NCBI GenBank assembly: GCA_963748205.1
Contig: CAVVIB010000016.1
Span: forward strand, 59,090 to 123,089
Source of the DNA: JAIBJN01 sp963748205
GTDB taxonomy: Bacteria; Actinomycetota; Thermoleophilia; Gaiellales; Gaiellaceae
Direction: 5' to 3'
Length of the DNA: 64,000 nucleotides
The position numbers were made by a program, and so were the translations under genes. How positions within the stretch are numbered: the first letter of the stretch is position 1; each line of letters begins with the position of its first letter. The notes beneath the pieces are model-generated. The model had not been told where the DNA came from, searched no databases, and saw nothing but the letters and a program-made list of their open reading frames with translations. Below, piece after piece: positions 17,316 to 26,390 of this stretch.

Positions 17316-18950
17316 ATGACCCAAGGGCCTGACACCGGGGGGTTACCAAACGTCGGAGGACGAACACATCCTCCACAAGCTCGGCTACGCCCAGGAGCTG
17401 TTCCGGGGAATGGGCGGGTTCCAGAACTTCGCGATCAGCTTCACGATCATCTCGATCCTCGCCGGATGTCTGACCTCGTTCTCGGTCGGCTTCGAGCACG
17501 GGGGCCCGTCCTCGATCATCTGGGGCTGGCTGCTCGTCGGGCTCATGGCGACGATCATCTCGCTCGCGATGGCCGAGATCGCATCGGCATACCCCACCGC
17601 TGGAGGCCTGTACTACTGGGCATCCAAGCTCGGGAGCCCAGGCTGGGGATGGGCGACCGGGTGGTTCAACCTCATCGGCCAGGTCGCGGTGACCGCGGCG
17701 ATCGGCTACGGCCTCGCCACGTTCGGCGCCGTCCTGCTCGACTTCTGGTTCGGCTACTACCAGCAGATGGACGACCTCTTCGGGGCGTCCGCGAACGCGT
17801 CCATCTACCTGCTGTACGCGTTCTTCATGCTCTGCGCCTGCATCATCAACCTCTTCAAGATCAAGATCACCGCGGGCCTGAACACGATCTCCGCGTACTG
17901 GCACATGGTCGGCGTCGCGTTCATCGTCATCGTCCTGATCGTCGTCCCGGACAGGCACCAGTCGCTGTCCTACGTCTTCACGGAGACGGTGAACAACTCG
18001 GGCTTCGGCGGAGGGACGACCTCGTGGTCGAGCCCGACGTTCTGGTTCGTCTGGGGCCTCGGCCTGCTGCTCGCGCAGTACACGATCACGGGCTTCGACG
18101 CCTCGGCGCACACCGCCGAGGAGACGAACAAGGCCTCGCGGATGGCGGCGACGGGAATGTGGACGTCCGTCGTCGCGTCGGTCTTCTTCGGCTGGATCCT
18201 GCTGCTCGCGGTCACCTTCGCGATCCCGGACACGCAGGGCGCGCTGGACAACATCGGCGCCGTCGTCCCGTGGATCTGGCAGGAGTCGATGGGCCAGAGC
18301 TGGGCCGAGGCGCTGCTCTTCATCTGCGTCGTCGCGCAGTTCTTCTGCCTGACGGCCTCCGTGACGTCCGCGTCGCGGATGATGTTCGCGTTCTCGCGCG
18401 ACCGCGCCGTGCCCGGGCCATCAGCTGTGGCGCCGCGTGGCGAAGAACCGCGTTCCGCACTGGTCGGTTGTCGGCATCGGCCTCTTCTCGGCCATCCTGA
18501 TGATCCCGGCAGTGTGGAACTACCTCGTCGGCTACTTCGTCGGCACGGCCATCGCGGTCATCGGCCTCTACATCGCGTTCGTCATCCCCGTCTACCTGCG
18601 CCTGCGCAAGGGCGACAGCTGGCAGGAGCCGCGGGCGTGGACGCTCGGGCAAGCACTACAAGTGGATCGACATCGTCTCGCTCCTCTGGGTGGCGTTCAT
18701 CACGATCCTCTTCGTCTTCCCGCTCTACGAAGCCGGGATGCCCTGGTCCGACGACTTCACCTGGGAGCTCACGAACTACACGATCATCTGGTTCGCCGCC
18801 ATCGGCCTCATCTTCGGCGGCTGGTGGTTCATCTCCGCGAAGAACTGGTTCAAGGGCCCGGTTCGCATGGGCACCGAGGAAGAGCTCGAGCGGTACGAGG
18901 AAGAGCCTCGAAGGCCGGACAGCCGAACCGCTCCCGCGCCGGGGAGCTAG
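17316..18950 (+). CDS. APC-superfamily amino acid/amine permease (three frameshifts)
   Basis: Twelve-helix-type secondary transporter of about 543 residues. The first segment is FRGMGGFQNFAISFTIISIL, followed by the substrate-loop helices SIIWGWLLVGLMATIISLAM and EIASAYPTAGGLYYWASKLG. Later come FDASAHTAEETNKASR (conserved in GABA/choline/amino-acid permeases) and FCLTASVTSASRMMFAFSRD. Three surplus bases split it: near 17345 (after MTQGPDTGG), near 18420 (after RAVPG, continuing as HQLWRRVAKN) and near 18652 (after WTLG, continuing as KHYKWIDIVS). Each break joins conserved sequence, so the protein is probably intact in the organism. Divergence from a PuuA-like ligase suggests it imports the amine that this operon degrades. 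Confidence 0.85.
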
Positions 18951-19594
18951 CGCGCCAGCGCGCGCCTGACGGCGTCGAGATTCAGCGCCGGAGCGAGCTC
19001 GTCCGCCAGGGCGAGCCGCTCCGGCGTGTGTGTTCCGGGGATCGCCACGCAGTACATCCCGGCGGCCTTGGCGGCGGCGACGCCGGCCTCCGTGTCCTCG
19101 AAGACCGTGACGTCGGCCGGGTCGAGCCCGGGGTCGAGCTGCTCGAGCGCGAGGAGGAAGCCGGCCGGGTCGGGCTTGCCGGCGCCGACGTCCTCGATCG
19201 TGACGACGACGCGGGCCGCGGTCGCGAGCCCGGCTGCCGCGAGCGCGGGCACGACCTCGTCGCGGTGCGCGCCCGAGACGACGGCCACCGGAACGCGCTC
19301 CGCCGCGTGGAGCATCGCGGCGCGCGCTTCGCCTGAGATCGTCGAGCCGTCGCCCACGAGCGCGCGGTAGCGCACGATGCGCTCGGCCAGCACCGCCTCC
19401 ACCGCGGGATGGTGCTCGCCCAGCCAGAGGCGCACGATCTCGGGGTCGGAGAGGCCGGCGAGCTGCTCGAAGTAGACGTCCTCCGAGAGCGGCTTCCCCT
19501 GCTCGGCGAAGAGGTCGCTCAGGATCGCGAAGAGCAGCGGCTCGTCGTCCGAGAGCGTGCCGTTGAAGTCGAACATGAGAGCCTGCGCGCCCAT
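18947..19594 (-). CDS. HAD-family phosphatase, beta-phosphoglucomutase-like
   Basis: Haloacid-dehalogenase hydrolase of 215 residues. Motif I is altered: FDFNGTLSDDE has Asn where the second catalytic Asp (DxDGT) normally sits, so the general acid/base may be weak or replaced; the nucleophile Asp remains. Motif II is VAVVSGAHRD, motif III Lys is in GAGKPDPAGF, and motif IV is VTVFEDTEAGVAAAKAAGM. A helical cap lies between residues 15 and 80. Such enzymes act on sugar phosphates or phosphoglycolate-like compounds. Stops of this gene and the permease overlap by two bases. Confidence 0.82.
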   Translation of the reverse strand: MGAQALMFDFNGTLSDDEPLLFAILSDLFAEQGKPLSEDVYFEQLAGLSDPEIVRLWLGEHHPAVEAVLAERIVRYRALVGDGSTISGEARAAMLHAAERVPVAVVSGAHRDEVVPALAAAGLATAARVVVTIEDVGAGKPDPAGFLLALEQLDPGLDPADVTVFEDTEAGVAAAKAAGMYCVAIPGTHTPERLALADELAPALNLDAVRRALAR

Positions 19595-19619
19595 AGGCTC
19601 GCCAGTCTAGGATCGCGCG

Positions 19620-22042
19620 ATGCGTGACCGGGCGAGAGCGGTGGTCATCGGTGGAGGCGTCGGCGGGGCCTCCGTCCTCTACTGGCTGGCGCGGCTCGGA
19701 TGGGAGGACGTCCTGCTCGTCGAGCGCGCCGACCTGACGAGCGGCTCGACCTTCCACTCGGCGGGGCTCGTAGGCCAGCTGCGCGGCTCGCTGAGCCTGA
19801 CGCGGATGATGATGAACTCGGTCGACCTCTACCGGACGCTCGCCGACGAGGTCGGGCTCGAGACCGGCTGGCACGAGGTCGGCTCGCTGCGCCTCGCCTC
19901 GTCCGAGGAGCGCATGGAGGAGCTTGCGCGACAGGCCGGCTGGGCGAAGACCTTCGGGCTGCCGCTCGAGCTGATCTCGGCCGAGGAGGCCCAGAAGCTC
20001 TTCCCGCCCATGTCGACCGAGGGCGTGCTCGGGGCCGCCTACCTGCCGACGGACGGCTACATCGACCCGAGCCAGCTCACGTTCGCGCTCGCCGAGGGCG
20101 CGCGGAAGCGCGGCGCCGAGATCGCCACGAACACGCGCGTGACGGCGATCCGCGTCGAGCAGGGCCGCGTCACGGGCGTCGAGACCGACAAGGGCGACGT
20201 CGAAGCCGAGGTCGTCGTCAACGCGGGCGGCATGTTCGCGGGCGAGATCGGCCGGCTGGCCGGCGTGAACGTCCCCGTCATCCCCATGGCGCACGAGTAC
20301 CTGGTGACCAAGCCGAGCGGCGTCCCGCTCGACGTCCCGACGATGCGCGACCCCTCGCTGCTCGTCTACTTCCGCGGCGAGTCCGGCGGGCTCGTCATGG
20401 GCGGCTACGAGCGCAACCCCGCGCCGTGGGGCCTCGACGGCATCCCGCCGGACTTCAACGGGCAGCTGCTCCCGGAGGACTGGGAGCGCTTCGAGGAGCT
20501 GATGACGAACGCGGTCGTGCGCGTCCCCGAGCTGGAGGAGGCCGAGGTCGTGAAGCTCGTCAACGGCCCGGAGGCGTTCACGCCCGACGGCGAGTTCATC
20601 CTCGGCGAGTCGGACGTCCGCGGCTTCTGGGTCGCGGCCGGGTTCTGCGCGCACGGGCTCGCCGGGGCCGGCGGGCATGGGGCGCCTCGTCGCCGAGTGG
20701 ATCGTCGAGGGTGTGCCGAGCCTGGACGTCTGGGAGATGGACTCCCGCCGCTTCGGCGCCGCCTACGCGAGCCAGGCCTACACGCTCGCGCGCACGGTCG
20801 AGGTCTACTCGACCTACTACGACGTCAAGTACCCGGGCCACGAGCGCCAGGCGGGCCGGCCGCTGCGGCTCTCGCCGACCTACGAGCGCCTGGCCGAGCT
20901 CGGCGCGGCCTTCGGGGAGAAGTCCGGCTGGGAGCGCGCGAACTGGTTCGAGCCCAACGCCGAGCGCGGCGACGAGTCGCTGCGCCCGCGCGGCTGGGCG
21001 GGGCGGCTCTGGTCGCCGGCCATCGGCGCCGAGCACCGCGCGTGCCGCGAGGCCGTGGCGATCTTCGACGAGACGTCCTTCGCCAAGCTGGATGTCGTGG
21101 GCGAGGCCGCGGCCGACTTCCTCGAGCGGCTCTGCGACAACAGCGTCGCGCGCGCCGTCGGCACGGTCACCTACACGCAGATGCTGAACGAGCGCGGCGG
21201 GATCGAGTGTGACTTCACGGTCACGCGCCTGGCCGAGGACCGTTTCCGCATCGTCACGGGAACCGCCTTCGGCCAGCACGACGCCGCCTGGATCCGCGCC
21301 CACGCGCCCGACGACGGCTCCGTGCTCGTCGAGGACGTGACCTCGCGCTTTGCGTGCCTGGGTCTCTGGGGCCCGGCCGCCCGCGACCTGCTCCAGCCGC
21401 TGGCGGAGGCCGATCTCGGCAACGACGCCTTCCCGTACATGCGTGCGCGGCAGGTCAGCGTCGGCTCCGTCCCGTGCCTCGCCGTCCGCGTCACCTACGT
21501 CGGCGAGCTGGGGTGGGAGCTCTACTGCCCCATGGAGTTCGGCCGCCGGCTCTGGGACACGATCTGGGACGCCGGCGCCGACCACGGCCTCGTCGCGGGC
21601 GGCTACAAGGCGATCGACTCGCTGCGCCTGGAGAAGGGCTACCGCGTCTGGGGTGCCGACATCACCCCCGACGAGACGCCGTACGAGGCGGGGCTCGGCT
21701 TCGCGGTCAAGCTCGACAAGGGCGACTTCATCGGGCGCGAGGCGCTGGTCGCGGCGCAGGAGCAGCCGCTCGAGCGGAAGCTCGCCTGCCTCGTCCTCGA
21801 CGACCCACGCTCGGTCGCGCTCGGCTCCGAGCCCGTGCGCATGGACGGCGAGATCCTCGGGCGCGTGACGAGCGGCGGCTATCGGCTACACGGTCGAGCG
21901 CTCCGTCGCCTACGCCTACGTGCCGGCCGAGTCGGCCGATGCCGGCCGGGAGGTCGAGGTCGAGATCTTCGGCGAGTGGGTGCCGGGCCGGATCGCCGAG
22001 GAGCCGCTGTGGGATCCCGCCGGCGAGAGGATCCGCGCCTGA
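19620..22042 (+). CDS. FAD-dependent oxidase fused to GcvT-like folate domain (DMGDH/sarcosine type, two frameshifts)
   Basis: Two-domain protein of about 806 residues. Residues 1-350 form a DAO-fold FAD oxidoreductase (VVIGGGVGGASVLYWLARLG, then VLLVERADLTSGSTFHSAGL with the Ser-Thr-His flavin contacts). Residues 430-806 form an aminomethyltransferase/GcvT domain (FDETSFAKLDVVGEAAADFL, LNERGGIECDFTVTRL, TYVGELGWELYCPMEF, GFAVKLDKGDFIGREAL). Relatives demethylate dimethylglycine or sarcosine and pass one-carbon units to tetrahydrofolate. Surplus C bases near 20677 and 21892 split the frame; removing both gives an uninterrupted protein. It could provide the oxidase step missing from the neighbouring Puu-like operon, but that is speculation. 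Confidence 0.85.
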
Positions 22043-22670
22043 GTGGCCGCCGAGGTCGTCGACCTCGCGCCAGGCCTCTGGATCTGGCGCCTTGGCCACC
22101 CCGACTGGTCGCCCGACGCCGACTGGGACCCGCCGGTCACCTCGACGTGCGTGGAGTCGGGCGGCGAGCTCGTCGTGATCGACCCGCTCGCACCGCCGGA
22201 CGACGCCCGCGAGATCTGGGAGCGCCTCGACGCGAAGCCGCCGACCGTCGTCGTGATCCTCAAGCCCGACCACGTCCGGAGCGTCGACCTGTTCGTCGAG
22301 CGCTACAGCGCCCGCGCCTTCGGGCCGTACCTCTTCTGGCGCAACGACATCCCGGCGACCGAGCTCGAGGGCATCGAGCCCGGCGACGAGCTCCCGGGCG
22401 GGCTGGTCGCGCTCTACGACGGGCGCGGCCGCAACGAGACGCCCGTCTGGCTCCCCGAGCAGCGCACGCTCGTCTTCGCGGACGCGCTCACCGCGCGCGG
22501 ACGGGCAGCTGCGCGTCTGGGCGACGCCCTGGCACGAGCAGCGGACGCTCCCGGCGCTTCGCGAGCTGCTCGAGCTGCCCTTCGAGCGCGTGATCGTCTC
22601 CCACGGGGATCCGGTGCACGACCGGGCGGCGTTCGAGCGGGCGCTCGAGCTCCCCGCCTGGGAGGGCTAG
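22043..22670 (+). CDS. Degenerate metallo-beta-lactamase-fold protein (frameshifted)
   Basis: Protein of about 208 residues starting at a GTG directly abutting the previous stop. The N-terminal strand pattern DLAPGLWIWRLGHPDWSPDA, ESGGELVVIDPLAP and the C-terminal ELLELPFERVIVSHGDPV resemble the MBL fold. Where the metal-binding HxHxDH should be there is only LKPDHVRSVDLF, so zinc hydrolysis is doubtful. A surplus base near 22497 breaks the frame (TAR to DGQLRVWATPW). Likely co-transcribed with the FAD/GcvT gene. Role unknown. Confidence 0.6.
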
Positions 22671-23077
22671 GCCTCCTCGAGCTCCTGGGCGAGCACGCCG
22701 GCGACGTAGGCGCGCCACGCGACGTCGGGCGCGTCCGCGAGGCCGTGGAGCGCCTCGCTCACGTGGGCGAGCCCTTCCGCCTGGATGCGGAGCTCCTTGA
22801 CGCCGTCCTCGAGGGCGATCTGGCGATCGACGGTGCGCAGGTCGTCCGCCATCGCGCTCACCGCCCGGCCGTGGAGGTCGAGGCCGCGGCCGGGGTCGCC
22901 GCCGGTGCTGAGGAGCAGGAGCGCCCTGCGGCTGGCGCCGCGCGTCTCGTCCTCGTCGAGGTGGACGTCGCGGCCCGCGACCGTTGCGAGCACTACGAGC
23001 CCGGTGGCGAGCGCCTCCGTCCCCTCGTCCTCTGCCAGGGCGCGTTCGAGCTCGACGAGCCAGGGCGCCGGGCTCAC
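22667..23077 (-). CDS. Unrecognised all-helical protein
   Basis: Protein of 136 residues from a GTG whose bases overlap the stop of the cyclodeaminase gene (GTGA). It is almost entirely predicted helix and acidic: WLVELERALAEDEGTEALAT, then SMADDLRTVDRQIALEDGVK and LAHVSEALHGLADAPDVAW. No membrane segment, signal or known motif. Coupling to an ornithine cyclodeaminase-like enzyme suggests a partner or accessory role. The frame is supported by the exact GTGA overlap and by convergent ending next to the MBL gene. Confidence 0.5.
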   Translation of the reverse strand: MSPAPWLVELERALAEDEGTEALATGLVVLATVAGRDVHLDEDETRGASRRALLLLSTGGDPGRGLDLHGRAVSAMADDLRTVDRQIALEDGVKELRIQAEGLAHVSEALHGLADAPDVAWRAYVAGVLAQELEEA

Positions 23078-24003
23078 CGGTCGAGCTCGGTCCCTGCGCC
23101 CTCCGCGCGCGCACGCTCGAGGACGACGTTGGCGAAGGCGGCGTCCAGGGCGCCGATGCCGAGGTTGCAGCAGAACGCGCGGTCCGGCGTCCCGTCGCGG
23201 CCGAGGCCCTCGCCGACGTTCCCCTCCGGCTCGGGCCAGCCCTGGAAGTGGCCCTGCTCGCGGTAGTACTCGAACTGGCCCACGTCGTCCGCGAGGAACA
23301 CGTCCGCAGCGGCCACCGTGTCGGGGCGGAAGTAGAAGTCGAAGTCGATCGGGAGCGCGAGCCAGCGCTCGCCGAGGTGCTCGGGCGTAAGGGGCGGCTC
23401 CGGGTCCTCGATGATCGGGCCCGCGGTCACGACGATCTCGGCGCCCGCGAGCGCGTCCTCCCAGCCGGAGGCGCCCTCGGCGAGGGCGCCCATGCGCTCC
23501 ACCCGCTCCGGGTGCGGGTCCCAGGCGCGGATCTCGACGGCTGGGTTCATCGCGCGCAGCAGCTGGGCGTGGAAGCGTCCCTGCTCGCCGCAGCCGAGGA
23601 TCGCGGCGCGGCTCCAGCCCTCCGGCGCGAAGCGGCGCACGCAGACACCGCTCGCGGCCGCGGTGCGCGCGGCGGTGATCTCGGCGCCGTCCATCACGGC
23701 CAGCGGCAGGCCCGTCTCGGCGTCGTTCACGACCACGAGGCCGGTGATGTAGGGGAGCCCGCGCTCCTTGTTGGCCGGATAGCCGCCGACCCACTTGAGC
23801 GCGACGACGTCCTCGTCCCGCAGGTAGGCGGGCATGGCGTGCAGGAAGGAGTCCTTGCGGGGATGGACGCCCGGCTTCGGCGGCAGCTCCACGCGCCCGG
23901 CGGCGAGCGAGCGGTAGGTGGCCTCGACCAGGTCGAGCTGCTCGGTGACGTCGGGCAGGAGCGCCGAGACGTCGGCGCGGCTCAGGTAGAGCAGGCCGCT
24001 CAA
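23074..24003 (-). CDS. Ornithine cyclodeaminase / mu-crystallin family protein
   Basis: NAD(P)-binding family enzyme of 309 residues from a TTG start that overlaps the upstream stop (TTGA). Key segments: LPPKPGVHPRKDSFLHAMPA, the lysine-containing ALKWVGGYPANKERGLPYIT, the family core GLPLAVMDGAEITAARTAA, and the Rossmann motif AAILGCGEQGRFHAQLLRAM. The family includes ornithine cyclodeaminase, alanine dehydrogenase and ketimine reductases, so the reaction is uncertain. The DGAEITAARTAA core is intact. It sits between an F420-type oxidoreductase and an unknown protein in a three-gene operon. Confidence 0.82.
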   Translation of the reverse strand: MSGLLYLSRADVSALLPDVTEQLDLVEATYRSLAAGRVELPPKPGVHPRKDSFLHAMPAYLRDEDVVALKWVGGYPANKERGLPYITGLVVVNDAETGLPLAVMDGAEITAARTAAASGVCVRRFAPEGWSRAAILGCGEQGRFHAQLLRAMNPAVEIRAWDPHPERVERMGALAEGASGWEDALAGAEIVVTAGPIIEDPEPPLTPEHLGERWLALPIDFDFYFRPDTVAAADVFLADDVGQFEYYREQGHFQGWPEPEGNVGEGLGRDGTPDRAFCCNLGIGALDAAFANVVLERARAEGAGTELDR

Positions 24004-24389
24004 CGGATGGACACCGGCTCGACGACGACCTTGACGCGCGACTCGCCCGGCTTGTGCCCCTGGTACTCGTCGTTCCCCGTGTATTTCTTCGAGAGGCGGT
24101 CGATCTGCCGGTCGGCCTCCTCGCCCTCGATCATCCCGGCGACGCGGCCGCGTACCACCACGCGTGCGTAGTCGTCGTCCCGGTCGACGACGGTGAGAGC
24201 GATCCGCGGGTCGCGGAGCATGTTCCGCCACTTCACGCGGCCCGTCGCCGTGTTGAAGGTGATCGTGTCGCCGTCCCGCTCGATCCAGACGGGTGTCAGC
24301 TGCGGCGACCCGTCGGCCATGACGGTGGCGACGAACGCCAGGTTGGGCTTGTCGATGATGGCCTTGGCCTTGTCGTCCAGCGTTGCCAT
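24000..24389 (-). CDS. PPOX-class F420-dependent oxidoreductase-like protein
   Basis: Split-beta-barrel flavin/deazaflavin-binding protein of 129 residues. The N-terminal NLAFVATVMADGSPQLTPVW and ITFNTATGRVKWRNMLRDPR carry the basic phosphate-binding residues used by the FDOR-B type proteins, followed by ALTVVDRDDDYARVVVRGRV. The family commonly uses cofactor F420 in Actinobacteria; that cofactor use is inferred from the family, not proven here. Its stop overlaps the cyclodeaminase TTG start. Confidence 0.82.
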   Translation of the reverse strand: MATLDDKAKAIIDKPNLAFVATVMADGSPQLTPVWIERDGDTITFNTATGRVKWRNMLRDPRIALTVVDRDDDYARVVVRGRVAGMIEGEEADRQIDRLSKKYTGNDEYQGHKPGESRVKVVVEPVSIR

Positions 24390-24448
24390 TGCGGCTCCTC
24401 GCGGTTGGTGAGTGTACGCGGCGGCGTTTCGAGCAATACGGTACGCGC

Positions 24449-25585
24449 GTGCCGCTCCTCTCCGGCATCAGAGTCCTCGCCTTCGAGAACGGCCTCGCCG
24501 GCCCGCTCGCCTCGCGGCTGCTCGCCGACCTCGGCGCCGACGTGATCAAGATCGAGCGGCCCGGCCGCGGCGACGTCACCCGCGGCTGGGACACGGTCGC
24601 CGCGGGGCTCTCGAGCGGCTTCGTCTGGATGAACCGGGGCAAGCGGAGCGTCGCGCTGGACGTGAAGGACCCGGCCGACCGCCCTGCGATCGAGCGTCTG
24701 ATCGAGCGGAGCGACGTCGTCCTCCAGAACTACACGCCGGGTTGGGCCGACCGGGTCGGGCTCGGCGAGGCCGAGGTGCGGGCGCTCCGGCCGGACGTCG
24801 TCTACGTCGACATCTCCGGGTACGGGCCCGACGGGCCGTATGCGAAGAAGAACGCCTATGACCTGGTCGTGCAGGGCGAGGCCGGCCTCATCGCGGTCAC
24901 CGGGACGCCGGCCGAGCCCGCGCGCGTGGGCATCTCGGCCTGCGACGTCGGCGCGGGGAGCTACGCGGCGGTGGCGACCCTGGCGGCCCTGACCCGGCGG
25001 GCGGAGACCGGCGAGGGGGCGCGCGTGTCCGTGTCGCTCTTCGACACGATGGTCGACTGGCTCGGCTACTTCCCGCACCTCTGGTGGCACCGGGAGGAGA
25101 CGCCGGCGCGCACGGGAATGCGCCACCCGCATTTCTGCCCGTACGGGCCGTTCCCGGCCGGTGACGGGCGCCTCTTCGGCTTCGCCGTGCTCTCGACCGA
25201 GCACTGGCGTGCGCTCTGCACGGACGTGATCGACCGCCCGGATCTGCTGGACGAGCCGCGCTTCGCCACGAACGAGGCGCGCGTCGAGCACCGCGGCCTG
25301 CTCGAGCCGCTGCTGGAGGAGCTCTTCGGCGCCCTCTCCGCGGAGGAGTGGCTCGGCCTCCTCGAGGCGGCGCGGATCCCGTGCGGCGCGGTCAACGAGA
25401 TCCCGGACGTCGTCGAGCATCCGCAGCTCGCCCACAACCGGCTCGTCGTCGACGTCGAGTCGGAGGTCGGGACACTGCCCGTGATCGGCAGCCCGTTCCT
25501 CGTCGACGGGGAGCGCCCGCCTTCGGGCGCGGTGCCTGCGCTCGGGGAGCACACCGCCGAGGTTCTGAAAGAGATCGGGCTCTAG
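24449..25585 (+). CDS. CaiB/BaiF (family III) CoA-transferase
   Basis: CoA-transferase of 378 residues from a GTG start. Diagnostic segments: LAGPLASRLLADLGADVIKIERPGRGD, with the catalytic Asp of family III enzymes in the region after FVWMNRGKRSVALDVKDPAD, then VDISGYGPDGPYAKKNAYDL and VSVSLFDTMVDWLGY. The C-terminal part has IPCGAVNEIPDVVEHPQLAHN. Family members move CoA between carboxylic acids without a covalent carboxylate shuttle, as in carnitine, oxalate, formate or bile-acid metabolism. Substrate not predictable. Divergent from the PPOX gene; overlaps the end of the convergent aldo/keto reductase. Confidence 0.87.
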   Translation: MPLLSGIRVLAFENGLAGPLASRLLADLGADVIKIERPGRGDVTRGWDTVAAGLSSGFVWMNRGKRSVALDVKDPADRPAIERLIERSDVVLQNYTPGWADRVGLGEAEVRALRPDVVYVDISGYGPDGPYAKKNAYDLVVQGEAGLIAVTGTPAEPARVGISACDVGAGSYAAVATLAALTRRAETGEGARVSVSLFDTMVDWLGYFPHLWWHREETPARTGMRHPHFCPYGPFPAGDGRLFGFAVLSTEHWRALCTDVIDRPDLLDEPRFATNEARVEHRGLLEPLLEELFGALSAEEWLGLLEAARIPCGAVNEIPDVVEHPQLAHNRLVVDVESEVGTLPVIGSPFLVDGERPPSGAVPALGEHTAEVLKEIGL

Positions 25586-26377
25586 CGCGGCAAGGTCCTC
25601 GACGAGCCGCCGCTCGTCGGGGCCGAACCAGGGCGGTGAGCCGGCGGCCGCGTTCTCGCGCGCGTGCTCTGGGCTCGTCGTCGCCGGGATGACCGCCGTG
25701 ACGCGCGGGTCCGAGAGCGCCCACTTGATCAGCGCCTGCGCCCAGGTCTCGACGCCGAGCGGCTCGAGGAGGGACGGGTCGGGGCCGGGGAGGAGGCGCG
25801 CCCTCGCCGAGGGGCCGCATGACGATCACGCCAAGCCCGAGCTCCTCCGCGAGCGGCAGGATCTCGCGCTCGACCTCGCGCTCGTGCGGGTTCAGGGGGA
25901 TCTGGATCGCGTCGATCCGGCCGGTGCGCATCACGCGCGCGAGCTCGTCGAAGGCCGAGGCCGAGTAGTGCGTCGCGCCGAGGTAGCGGATCCGGCCGGC
26001 CTCGCGCTCGTCCTCGAGCCAGTCGAGGTGCTCCTGCCAGGCGACGAGGTTGTGCACCTGCTCCAGGTCGACCGAGACCGTCGTAGAAGCCGAGCTGATC
26101 CACGAATTGCGCCGCGTCCCGCCGCGACGGAAGGCGTCCAGACCTTCGTCGCGACGAACGCCTCGCTCCGGCGCGGCCCGAGCGCGCGGCCGAGCACGCG
26201 CTCCGCGCGGCCGTACATCGGAGACGAGTCGACGAGGCGCGTGCCCTCGGCGAAGGCGGCCTCGACGACGCCGTCGGCGACCTCCTGCCGGTCGTCGGAG
26301 AGGTCGAAGGTGTTCCACGTCCCCAGCCCGACGACGGGGAGCTCGGCGCCGGAGCGACCCAGGGCGCGCGTCTCCAT
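25582..26377 (-). CDS. Aldo/keto reductase, heavily frameshifted
   Basis: NADPH-type aldo/keto reductase spread over three frames. Part 1 is METRALGRSGAELPVVGLGT through LVDSSPMYGRAERVLGRAL, holding the catalytic Asp and Tyr, to FVATKVWTPS. Part 2 is RDAAQFVDQLGFYDG. Part 3 is VDLEQVHNLVAWQEHLDWLE through GLGVIVMRPLGEG. Part 4 is RLLPGPDPSLLEPLGVETWA through TAVIPATTSPEHARENAA. Breaks lie near 26135, 26083 and 25800, and a further indel is needed to reach the stop at 25582-25584. Every fragment matches the family, so either this is a recent pseudogene or, as for many genes here, the sequence has errors. Four breaks in 800 bases is the worst case in the window. Confidence 0.7.
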
Positions 26378-26390
26378 ACTGTTCGCAACC

